Below, in pieces: positions 1 through 5,038 of a DNA stretch of 5,038 nucleotides. Positions within the stretch are counted from its first letter, which is position 1. Every line of letters starts with the position of its first letter. Below the pieces are notes generated by a model. It searched no databases. It had not been told where the DNA came from and worked only from the letters and a program-made list of their open reading frames with translations. The stretch is from Propionibacteriaceae bacterium. Lineage in GTDB: Bacteria > Actinomycetota > Actinomycetes > Propionibacteriales > Propionibacteriaceae. Location of the stretch: the NCBI GenBank assembly GCA_021323255.1, contig JAJTCL010000230.1, positions 1-5,038 of the forward strand, written 5' to 3'. A program made the translations under genes and the position numbers.

Positions 1-48
1 GGAACACCGGCGGCTCGGCGGTCGTGGCACTTCACCAGCAATCGCCAG

Positions 49-720
49 TTACGGCGAGGAGTCGAACCTGCGCGGCTGGTCCGGCGCCATGCTGCGATGC
101 GTTTGATCGACACTCAGCGACGGCACGGGAAGTTCAGAGAGGGTGGCTTTGTCGGCGCGGACGCCGTCGAGGAACATCATCAGGTAACGGCGGTAGAGGA
201 CCGGGGAGATACCGCGTGTCTTGTCCATGACGGCGGCCAGGGCGACCTGGATGAAGATGGCGTCGGTGCTATCGAAGTCGCTTCTGAGAACGCCTGCTTC
301 TTTGGCGCGGTCGACTATCGAGCTGACGAGCGGGGCGAGCCGGTCACGGGCCTCGTTTACGCGGTGTTGCCCGAGTTGGGGGTTGTTAAGGATCTCCGTC
401 AGGCCGCGGTCCTCCATCTGCATCTGGAGAGACCGCTCCAGGAACATGGCGAAACCTCGCCAGGCGTCGGGATCGGCAAGTGCTTCGTCGGCCGTGGCAG
501 CGACTTCGTCGAGCCGTTGTTCGAAGAGGGCATCGATGACCTGTTGCTTGTTGGCGAAGCGACGGTAGGCGGTGCCTACGCCGACGCCGGCATGGTGCGC
601 GATGTCGTTGAGGGTCACGTCGAGTCCGTACTTGGCGAAGAGGTCGTCGGCGGCGGCAAGGAGGCGCTGCCGATTGAGCTCGGCATCCTTGCGAAGAGAG
701 CGGCTCTTGACGCTGGTCAT
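49..720 (-). CDS. TetR/AcrR-family transcriptional repressor
   Basis: This is a 223-residue DNA-binding regulator (ATG start, TAA stop), a normal length for TetR proteins. A basic N-terminus (about residues 1-12) leads into the TetR DNA-binding domain at about 16-65. It shows NRQRLLAAADDLFAKYG (helix 1), then LNDIAHHAGVGVGTAYRRF (helix-turn-helix, about 37-55) and the following NKQQVIDALF. Residues from about 68 to 195 are the variable helical ligand-binding and dimerisation region, with GLTEILNNPQ and a long AEARD/VDRAKEAGVL-type helix. This C-terminal part looks like the SbtR-like TetR group, but that is a recollection, not a search. The last 25 or so residues (SELPVPSL onward) look like an unstructured tail. 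The gene is divergent from an SDR oxidoreductase across 112 bp holding two inverted repeats, so autorepression and control of the SDR are inferred. The ligand is unknown. No Shine-Dalgarno site precedes the ATG. Confidence 0.93.
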   Translation of the reverse strand: MTSVKSRSLRKDAELNRQRLLAAADDLFAKYGLDVTLNDIAHHAGVGVGTAYRRFANKQQVIDALFEQRLDEVAATADEALADPDAWRGFAMFLERSLQMQMEDRGLTEILNNPQLGQHRVNEARDRLAPLVSSIVDRAKEAGVLRSDFDSTDAIFIQVALAAVMDKTRGISPVLYRRYLMMFLDGVRADKATLSELPVPSLSVDQTHRSMAPDQPRRFDSSP

Positions 721-726
721 TCCAAC

Positions 727-732
727 AGCATA
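727..732 (-). promoter_or_regulatory. Candidate -10 element of the tetR-family gene (leaderless start)
   Basis: On the minus strand TATGCT occupies 732-727, followed by a 6-nt discriminator (GTTGGA) and then the ATG at 720. Usual spacing puts transcription initiation at or next to the A of the start codon, giving a leaderless mRNA, which is common in actinobacteria. No clear -35 hexamer is seen; the -35 region would fall inside the left operator. This is inferred from spacing only. Confidence 0.35.
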
Positions 733-769
733 GCAAGAAGCGGATAGACAGTATCCGCTTCCCTTGCTA
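731..769. promoter_or_regulatory. Left operator: perfect inverted repeat nested in a second inverted repeat
   Basis: The core is AAGCGGATA (738-746), GACAG spacer, TATCCGCTT (752-760): a perfect 9-bp inverted repeat, 10 bp if G737/C761 is counted. It is flanked by a second perfect 7-bp pair, TAGCAAG (731-737) and CTTGCTA (763-769). The outer pair is centred one base to the right of the core because of an extra CC at 761-762. Size, symmetry and position between a TetR gene and its divergent neighbour fit a TetR operator that would cover the -35 regions of both promoters. Binding by the adjacent TetR protein is inferred. Confidence 0.8.
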
Positions 770-779
770 AGCTCATCAT

Positions 780-802
780 AAGCGGATGCCTGCTATCCGT
801 TT
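780..802. promoter_or_regulatory. Right operator: second, degenerate copy of the same inverted repeat
   Basis: AAGCGGATG (780-788), CCTGC spacer, TATCCGTTT (794-802) repeats the architecture of the left operator (9-bp arm, 5-nt spacer, 9-bp arm). The two arms match each other at 7 of 9 positions, and the site differs from the left operator at only two arm positions. The centre-to-centre distance is 42 bp, close to four helical turns, so bound dimers would lie on the same face of the DNA. The site ends 30 bp before the SDR start codon and probably overlaps the SDR promoter or transcription start. Confidence 0.78.
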
Positions 803-816
803 TCGATCCAAATCCT

Positions 817-823
817 GAGAGGA
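817..823 (+). promoter_or_regulatory. Ribosome binding site deciding the SDR GTG start
   Basis: GAGAGGA lies 9 nt before the GTG at 833. It supports that non-ATG codon as the true start; the resulting protein begins directly with the Rossmann beta strand, as expected for the family. Confidence 0.75.
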
Positions 824-832
824 ATTACTGCT

Positions 833-1648
833 GTGACCGCAGATGTACTGGTCGTGATCGGTGCCGGCGCCATCGGCCAGGCAATCGCCCGCCGGACCGG
901 AGTCGGGAAGCAGATCTTGCTCGCCGACATCAACACGGACTCACTCGCCGCTACCGCCGACCTCATGGAGACGTCCGGCTACAACGTACGCACCGAGCCG
1001 GTTGACGTCTCCTCGCGTGAGTCGGTGCGCGAGCTGGCCGCAGTGGCGGCCGATCTCGGCCCAGTGACGGGAGTTGTTCACACAGCCGGCCTCTCACCCG
1101 TGCAGGCACCAGTTGAGGCGCTCCTGAGAGTGGACCTGGTCGGCGTCGCCCTGGTCCTGGAAGAGTTCGGCCGGGTGATCGCGCCCGGCGGCTCCGGAAT
1201 TGTCATCTCGAGCATGGCGGGGCACATGATTCCTGCCCTCGCACCGGAGCAGGATGAAGCGCTCGCGCGCACCGCTGCGGACGAGCTGATGCAGCTTCCG
1301 TTCCTTCAGGGCCTGCCGAACTCCGGCGCTGCTTACACAATCTCAAAGCGGGCCAACGCTTTGCGAGTACAAGCCGCCGCCGTGGAGTGGGGTGACCGGG
1401 GTGCCCGGATCAACTCGATCAGCCCCGGCATCATCTTCACTCCACTGGCGATGGACGAGCTCAACTCGGCCGGCGGGCCGCGCTATCGCGAGATGATGAA
1501 GGTCTCCGCCGCAGGCCGTGGCGGCACCCCAGATGAGGTTGGCGCGGCAGCCGCGTACCTGATGGGTCCCGATGGCGCGTTCATCACCGGCAGTGATCTG
1601 CTGATAGACGGTGGTGTCATCGCTGCGATGCGCGCCGGCCGGCTTTAG
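833..1648 (+). CDS. SDR-family NAD-dependent oxidoreductase, 3-alpha-HSD/carbonyl-reductase type
   Basis: This 271-residue classical short-chain dehydrogenase/reductase should interconvert an alcohol and a ketone using a nicotinamide cofactor in the cytoplasm. The Rossmann fold opens with VVIGAGAIGQAIA (7-19), a GxGxxG form in place of the usual TGxxxGxG. Asp32 (LLADIN) at the end of beta 2 predicts NAD(H) rather than NADP(H). VDVSS (57-61) and HTAG (83-86) follow. The catalytic set is Ser127 (ISSMAG), Tyr168 and Lys172 (YTISK). Ser and Tyr are 41 residues apart because of a helical insertion; Comamonas 3-alpha-hydroxysteroid dehydrogenase/carbonyl reductase (Ser114/Tyr155/Lys159) has the same spacing. 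The C-terminus (ITGSDLLIDGGVIAAMR) also resembles that enzyme. A steroid or other hydrophobic carbonyl substrate is therefore plausible but unproven. The gene is divergent from the TetR gene and sits behind two operator-like repeats, so it is probably the main regulated target. An LLM oxidoreductase follows 78 bp downstream. Confidence 0.92.
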   Translation: MTADVLVVIGAGAIGQAIARRTGVGKQILLADINTDSLAATADLMETSGYNVRTEPVDVSSRESVRELAAVAADLGPVTGVVHTAGLSPVQAPVEALLRVDLVGVALVLEEFGRVIAPGGSGIVISSMAGHMIPALAPEQDEALARTAADELMQLPFLQGLPNSGAAYTISKRANALRVQAAAVEWGDRGARINSISPGIIFTPLAMDELNSAGGPRYREMMKVSAAGRGGTPDEVGAAAAYLMGPDGAFITGSDLLIDGGVIAAMRAGRL

Positions 1649-1726
1649 CCGAGGACTCACCCTGGCGAGGCGGGGCCGTTGTCTCGGAGGTGGCTTCGAA
1701 ATCGGGTGAACGGGTACGGGTCTGGC

Positions 1727-2683
1727 ATGCCCGCTTTCGGCTTCCACGCCTCGCACGAGCAGGTTCATCCCAGCGAACTGCTGGCCGCAGTGCAGCGCGC
1801 GGAGGAAGCGGGCTTCGATGCCGCGATGTCTTCAGACCACTTCTCGCCATGGAGCGAGCGGCAGGGGCACTCCGGATATGCCTGGTCGTGGCTCGGTGCC
1901 GCTCTGCAGGCCACCGCGCTGCCGTTCGGGGTGGTCACCGCGCCGGGCCAGCGCTACCACCCCGCGGTGACAGCTCAGGCCATCGGCACCTTGAGCAGCA
2001 TGTATCCCGGCCGATTCTGGGCGGCTCTCGGTACCGGGGAGGCTAGCAACGAGCACATCACCGGTGCCGTCTGGCCGCGCAAGCAGGTACGCAACGACCG
2101 GCTGCGGGAATGCGTCGACATCATTCGGGCCCTGCTGCGCGGCGAGGAAGTGAGCCACGACGGGCTGGTCCGCGTCGACCGGGCACGGATCTGGACCCGG
2201 CCGCCCGAGCCACCGCCGCTACTCGGGGCGGCAGTTAGTGTGGCGACGGCCCGCTGGTGTGCAGCCTGGGCCGACGGGCTGATCACAGTGAACGCCAACT
2301 CGGAGCAGCTACGCCGTCTGATCGGCGCCTACCGGGAGGCAGGCGGCTCGGGGCGGCTGCACCTGCAGGTCCATCTGAGCTGGGCACCCGAGGAGGCCCA
2401 GGCCGAGGCGATCGCCCTGGAGCAGTGGCGCAGCAACGTCTTCCCACCGCCGGCTTGCTGGGACATCGACAGCGCCGAAACCTTCGATGCGGTCTCCCAG
2501 GACATCTCGATCCAGCGGGTGCGCGAGGTCGTGCACGTCTCCTCCGACCTCGGTCGGCACACAGCCCAACTTGCCGCGTACGCGGAGCTGGGGTTCGACG
2601 AGATCGCGCTGCACCACGTCGGGCAACGGCAAGACGAGTGGATCGACGTCTTCGGGGCCAAAGTCCTGCCGCAGTTGCGTTAG
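1727..2683 (+). CDS. LLM-class flavin oxidoreductase, TIGR03885-like (probable FMN, non-F420)
   Basis: This 318-residue TIM-barrel oxidoreductase belongs to the bacterial-luciferase superfamily. Visible motifs are GFHASHEQ at the N-terminus (5-12), SDHFSPWSERQG (36-47), GQRYHPAVTAQA (74-85), GRFWAALGTGEASNEHITG (95-113), WADGLITV, LQVHLSW and a terminal FGAKVLPQLR. HASHEQ, SDHF-PWSERQG and GQRYHP are typical of a subgroup related to F420-dependent glucose-6-phosphate-dehydrogenase-like enzymes but predicted to use FMN (TIGR03885, from memory). The substrate is unknown. The ATG at 1727 is chosen because family members begin just before the G-[FY]-HASHEQ strand. The frame is open to a TTG at 1679 and includes a GTG at 1706. 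A CGGAGG at 1685-1690 is too far from any of these to be a clear Shine-Dalgarno, so the start is the weak point. The 78-bp gap after the SDR shows no terminator, so co-transcription is likely. Confidence 0.87.
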   Translation: MPAFGFHASHEQVHPSELLAAVQRAEEAGFDAAMSSDHFSPWSERQGHSGYAWSWLGAALQATALPFGVVTAPGQRYHPAVTAQAIGTLSSMYPGRFWAALGTGEASNEHITGAVWPRKQVRNDRLRECVDIIRALLRGEEVSHDGLVRVDRARIWTRPPEPPPLLGAAVSVATARWCAAWADGLITVNANSEQLRRLIGAYREAGGSGRLHLQVHLSWAPEEAQAEAIALEQWRSNVFPPPACWDIDSAETFDAVSQDISIQRVREVVHVSSDLGRHTAQLAAYAELGFDEIALHHVGQRQDEWIDVFGAKVLPQLR

Positions 2684-2735
2684 GTGTCGGTCATAGGGGT
2701 CCGAAGGCACGAACGACACGCGTGAAAGCGCGGTG
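2684..2735. terminator. Possible bidirectional terminator hairpins at the convergent junction
   Basis: Between two converging genes there is an inverted repeat GTGTCG (2684-2689) / CGACAC (2714-2719) with a 24-nt loop. A compact hairpin also occurs: CACGCG (2717-2722), loop TGAAAG, then CGCGGTG (2729-2735) with one bulged G. The two structures overlap and are mutually exclusive. No T-tract follows on either strand, so factor-independent termination is only suggested by position. Confidence 0.25.
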
Positions 2736-2741
2736 AGGGGC

Positions 2742-2939
2742 TCAGGTGTCGAGGTCCTCTTCGGAGTGCTCCGGCTGGTAGACCACATCGTCGTCGGACT
2801 CATTGGCGGTGCCGGCCAGGTCGCCGGGGTCGACAGTTCCGTCCGGGTCGTCCTCCACGCTGAGGCTGCCGTACTCGTCGGCGCCAGTGGGAGTGCTCTG
2901 TGCGTCGTTCTCGGTCTGCTCGGGCGTCTGATCGGACAT
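2742..2939 (-). CDS. Small, highly acidic, lysine/arginine-free hypothetical protein
   Basis: This 65-residue protein (ATG start, TGA stop) has no recognised function. It contains 13 Asp and 8 Glu (21 of 65 residues), one His, no Lys, no Arg and no Cys. It has few hydrophobic residues, no signal peptide and no membrane segment. Ser, Thr, Gly and Pro are common, so it is probably disordered. Patches that look conserved-like are DEYGSLSVEDDPDG (21-34) and DDDVVYQPEHSEEDLDT at the C-terminus. The start at 2939 is chosen because GAGGGAG lies just upstream; an ATG at 3008 would add 23 basic residues unlike the rest and has no Shine-Dalgarno. It converges on the LLM gene with a 58-bp gap and appears monocistronic. 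It resembles Pup in size and acidity but lacks the C-terminal Gly-Gly-Gln/Glu. Similar short EYGSLSVED-type proteins in actinobacteria are a dim recollection only. Confidence 0.75.
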   Translation of the reverse strand: MSDQTPEQTENDAQSTPTGADEYGSLSVEDDPDGTVDPGDLAGTANESDDDVVYQPEHSEEDLDT

Positions 2940-2944
2940 GAGAT

Positions 2945-2951
2945 CTCCCTC
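2945..2951 (-). promoter_or_regulatory. Ribosome binding site of the acidic small protein
   Basis: GAGGGAG (minus strand, 2951-2945) ends 5 nt before the ATG at 2939. It decides that start against the upstream in-frame ATGs at 2972 and 3008, which lack such a site. Confidence 0.75.
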
Positions 2952-2984
2952 GGGTCGACGGTCTCGACTCATTCTTGCATCGGG

Positions 2985-2993
2985 CTCATACCA
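2985..2993 (-). promoter_or_regulatory. Candidate extended -10 promoter for the acidic small protein
   Basis: On the minus strand TGG then TATGAG (2993-2985) fits the extended -10 pattern TGnTAnnnn. It would start transcription near 2978, leaving a leader of about 40 nt before the ATG. No convincing -35 at 16-18 bp is present; a TTGACC further upstream is only 12 bp away. This is a weak prediction. Confidence 0.28.
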
Positions 2994-3188
2994 GCGGCAT
3001 GAGGTCAAAGGGGCAACCGCACATGCTTCGCGCTAGGTGCACTTTGCTGGGAAGGCAAGGTGGCTCCGACTGCCGCTTCGCGTGGGCCTGCCCCGAGGGC
3101 CTCGTGAGCCGACGGCTGTGCTGCTGCCAAGCGGAGAGCACAGAGGTGATCTGTCTTGGTTTCGGGGTTTGCGATTTCGGTGACTTGT

Positions 3189-3210
3189 GCCGCGCGCCGG
3201 CGGGCGCGGC
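3189..3210 (-). terminator. GC-rich hairpin downstream of the beta-propeller gene
   Basis: GCCGCGC (3189-3195) and GCGCGGC (3204-3210) form a perfect 7-bp all-GC stem around an 8-nt loop, 58 bp past the TAG stop of the minus-strand gene. No U-tract follows in the minus direction. It fits the tract-less terminators described in actinobacteria, but a 3'-end-stabilising role is equally possible. Confidence 0.4.
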
Positions 3211-3268
3211 TATCAGGCATTGTCGGACAACGTCTATCTCGCGGGTGCCAACATCAGCGCTAGGGCCA

Positions 3269-5038
3269 CTAGAAGATCAGTTTGTCGATCTCACGGTGAG
3301 TGTCGAGGCTGTTGGCCTGGAGCGCGTGGTCGGTGAGTATGTAGACGGTGTCGCCAATCACCAAGGAACGGCTGACGCTGCCGTAGGCCCCCTTCGTTAC
3401 CAGGCGACCGACGTCGGAGAGTCCATCCGTGTTGGCTCGCAGTAGCACCAGACCGCTGAACGCTCCCCGCCCTAGCTGGTCTCCGTGCAAGTTCGTGGGA
3501 GCAAGGATCAGGTTGTGCGGCTGCCAGTACAGGAATGCCTTGGGGTCGAACTCGGCAGCAGCAGCACCGCCACCATAGTTCTGCGTGTCGATCCGGCGTG
3601 GAGATGCAGGGTCGCTGATGTCGAACAAGGAGAACTGCACGCCAGCCTGACCGCCCCGGGTCTGCGGCGCTGGGCTGACGCCGGAGTCCAATCCGCTCTG
3701 CCCGACACCAAGCAGCAGGTTCTCCCCGATCGGGTGCAGGTAGCCCGAGTAGCCGGGGATCTTCAGCTCGCCCACCACCTTCGGCGTTGCGGCATCGCGA
3801 AGATCGAGAACGTAGAGGGGATCAGTTTGACGGAACGTCACGACGTACCCGCGCTCCTCGATGAATCGCACCGCTCGGATCGATTCGTTGTCCTGCCTAC
3901 CGAGTCCGCCGACCTGTCCCAGTTGCCGAAGGGCGCCGCCCTGTTCATGCAGCGTCGTGACCAGACCCTCAGTTGTCTGCCGAGAATTGACCCAGCCCCG
4001 CCGCTCAGAAATCGTGCTCGCAACACGCAACACGCCGTCGTACTCCGACATCGCGTATTGATTCAGCAAGGTGCCGGGAACCTCACCCGATCCTTGGTAG
4101 GTACTCGCACCCGAGGCCACGGTGAGGAACTTGTGCAAGCTCGTCTTTGCGGATGAACCGTCGCGGCTCCAGTCTGTGGTTGAAACATACGTCGAGGTGC
4201 CGGTCGCATATATCTGCTGGCCGCCGGCGATGACGCCCACAGTCTTGCGGGATTGGAGAGCCGAGCCCATATCGAACGACGACATCGCCACGGTGTCGAT
4301 CCCTGAAAACGCCTCGGGATGAGCCAGATTGGCGCACTCCACAAGACGTCCCTCGCTCACTTCAGCGCCCGCACCGTCCTGCAACCTGTAGGTCGGAATC
4401 CAGTCGTCGACATTGGTGTTCGCGACTGCGGCCCGTAGGTCGTCCTTGGACTTCTCCGAGATTTGGCCATCTGGTGTGTAGACCGGCGACGGAGCATCAA
4501 CGTCGGGCGAGGAAACCGTCACAACGCGCACCTGCGATCCCACGAGTCGTGCGTCGAGGACGTCGCCGTCGAGTGTCAACGTAGCGATGAGTCCTGGATT
4601 GCTGAAGTTTGAGATGTCATACATCGTCAGAATGGCCTGCTGACCTGCCCAGCGCGCTCCAAGTTCGGAAACTTGACCCGCTTGACCGCTGAACACCAGC
4701 AGACGTTGGCCGGACAGAAAAACGTTGCGGACCACGGTGTCCGACAGAGTCTCGCGCCGTGTCATCTTGCCGCCGTCGAGACCGATCAAGTGCACTCGGC
4801 CTTGCGCCACTGCGACGATGCGATTCCCATCGGTCTTCACGATGTCAGGCTCATCAACTCCTGCTTCTTGGACGTTTGTCGTGGAGTGCTCTGGCGGCTC
4901 ACCCCCCGCCTCAGCGCTGGTACCCGCGGAGTCAGTGGCACGGCCTTGCTGAGGTACCGCAGTTGTCCGCTCCGCCGCGCCACCCGAGTCGGTGGTCGTG
5001 ACGCTGCCTGCGCGTTCGATCAGATACGCGGGAGCCTG
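3269..5038 (-). CDS. Secreted beta-propeller domain protein (PF09826-like), N-terminus outside window
   Basis: The C-terminal 589 residues of a larger protein are visible (stop TAG at 3271-3269). The frame stays open from a GTG at 4840 to the window edge, so that GTG (a Val inside the conserved motif) is not the start. Visible residues 8-53 are a Gly/Thr/Ser/Ala-rich linker typical of exported proteins, but the signal peptide would lie outside. Then comes the family hallmark TNVQEAGVDEPDIVKTDG (54-71). Propeller blades follow, with YDISNFSNPGLIATL, FDISDPASPRRI and LYVLDLRDAATPKVVGELKI-type strand repeats, IPGYSGYLHP, NLLLGVGQ, FDPKAFLYW and a C-terminal RSLVIGDTVYILTD. These match the 'beta propeller domain' family PF09826 of bacterial and archaeal surface or secreted proteins, whose biochemical role is not established. 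The visible length and intact C-terminus suggest a full-length functional gene of roughly 650-700 codons. No partner gene is visible; a hairpin lies downstream. Confidence 0.9.
   Translation of the reverse strand, partial: QAPAYLIERAGSVTTTDSGGAAERTTAVPQQGRATDSAGTSAEAGGEPPEHSTTNVQEAGVDEPDIVKTDGNRIVAVAQGRVHLIGLDGGKMTRRETLSDTVVRNVFLSGQRLLVFSGQAGQVSELGARWAGQQAILTMYDISNFSNPGLIATLTLDGDVLDARLVGSQVRVVTVSSPDVDAPSPVYTPDGQISEKSKDDLRAAVANTNVDDWIPTYRLQDGAGAEVSEGRLVECANLAHPEAFSGIDTVAMSSFDMGSALQSRKTVGVIAGGQQIYATGTSTYVSTTDWSRDGSSAKTSLHKFLTVASGASTYQGSGEVPGTLLNQYAMSEYDGVLRVASTISERRGWVNSRQTTEGLVTTLHEQGGALRQLGQVGGLGRQDNESIRAVRFIEERGYVVTFRQTDPLYVLDLRDAATPKVVGELKIPGYSGYLHPIGENLLLGVGQSGLDSGVSPAPQTRGGQAGVQFSLFDISDPASPRRIDTQNYGGGAAAAEFDPKAFLYWQPHNLILAPTNLHGDQLGRGAFSGLVLLRANTDGLSDVGRLVTKGAYGSVSRSLVIGDTVYILTDHALQANSLDTHREIDKLIF

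Larger units (their letters stand above)
2940..3268. other. Gene-free intergenic stretch (329 bp)
   Basis: This lies between the beta-propeller gene and the acidic small gene, both on the minus strand. It holds the small gene's ribosome site, a possible extended -10 (2985-2993) and a GC hairpin (3189-3210). The open frames crossing it have no ribosome site and no recognisable protein features. A minus-strand 71-codon frame at 3005-3220 was considered and set aside. Length and contents suggest that the small gene has its own promoter and is not simply read through from the propeller gene. No tRNA, riboswitch or repeat family was recognised. Confidence 0.6.

Noticed and set aside
49..72. Minus-strand GGTTCGACTCC resembling a tRNA T-arm
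   Set aside because: Only three T-stem pairs form, and no matching acceptor stem or anticodon arm is found nearby. The bases encode the end of the TetR protein.
97..747. Long plus-strand open frame opposite the TetR gene (216 codons, open back to base 1)
   Set aside because: It is the antisense of a clear TetR protein, shows no protein motif and has no ribosome site; high-GC genes commonly leave such mirror frames open.
2682..2751. Direct repeat AGGTGTCG at both convergent gene ends (2682-2689, 2744-2751)
   Set aside because: Eight bases are expected by chance at this scale, both copies include coding/stop bases, and there is no other sign of an insertion or target-site duplication.
2742..2939. 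Prokaryotic ubiquitin-like protein (Pup), suggested by size and acidity
   Set aside because: Pup ends in Gly-Gly-Gln/Glu and carries lysine(s); this protein ends in Asp-Leu-Asp-Thr and has no lysine, and no Dop/PafA or proteasome genes are adjacent.
3005..3220. Minus-strand 71-codon open frame in the intergenic stretch
   Set aside because: No Shine-Dalgarno before its ATG, no recognisable domain, and it contains the GC hairpin. It is indistinguishable from a chance frame in GC-rich DNA.
2975..3445. Plus-strand 156-codon open frame running into the propeller gene
   Set aside because: Much of it is the antisense of the conserved propeller C-terminus; Cys- and Arg-rich translation without motifs or a ribosome site.
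3485..4156. Plus-strand 223-codon open frame within the propeller gene
   Set aside because: Entirely antisense to conserved blades of the propeller protein; no motif of its own.

Overview
This 5,038-base window is GC-rich DNA with strongly GC-biased third codon positions, purine-rich Shine-Dalgarno sites, GTG starts and a TetR/SDR/luciferase-like-monooxygenase gene set. It looks like a chromosomal segment of a high-GC actinobacterium. No genus can be named from the sequence alone. No IS element, tRNA, rRNA, CRISPR array or phage gene was seen.

Left part (49-2683): a TetR-family repressor gene (minus strand) is divergent from a short-chain dehydrogenase/reductase (SDR) gene (plus strand). A luciferase-like (LLM class) flavin oxidoreductase follows the SDR on the same strand. 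The 112-bp divergent spacer holds two copies of one operator-like inverted repeat, AAGCGGATR-N5-TATCCGYTT, with centres 42 bp apart. The left copy is also bracketed by a second inverted repeat. The simplest reading is a self-regulating TetR that controls the SDR and probably the LLM oxidoreductase, in response to a small, perhaps steroid-like or other carbonyl/alcohol compound. The SDR matches the 3-alpha-hydroxysteroid dehydrogenase/carbonyl reductase architecture. The LLM protein belongs, by recognisable motifs, to a subgroup predicted to use FMN rather than F420.

Middle part (2684-3268): a short convergent junction with weak hairpins is followed by a minus-strand gene for a 65-residue, extremely acidic protein with no lysine or arginine. 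A 329-bp gene-free stretch lies upstream of it and holds a possible extended -10 promoter and a strong GC hairpin.

Right part (3269-5038): the C-terminal 589 residues of a large, probably exported beta-propeller protein (minus strand). Its reading frame runs past an internal GTG to the window edge, so the N-terminus and promoter lie outside. It carries the family hallmark TNVQEAGVDEPDIVKTDG.

I do not see a clearly new multi-gene system. The items most worth a second look are the twin-operator divergent promoter with its SDR/LLM redox pair, the K/R-free acidic small protein, and the beta-propeller protein of unknown function.
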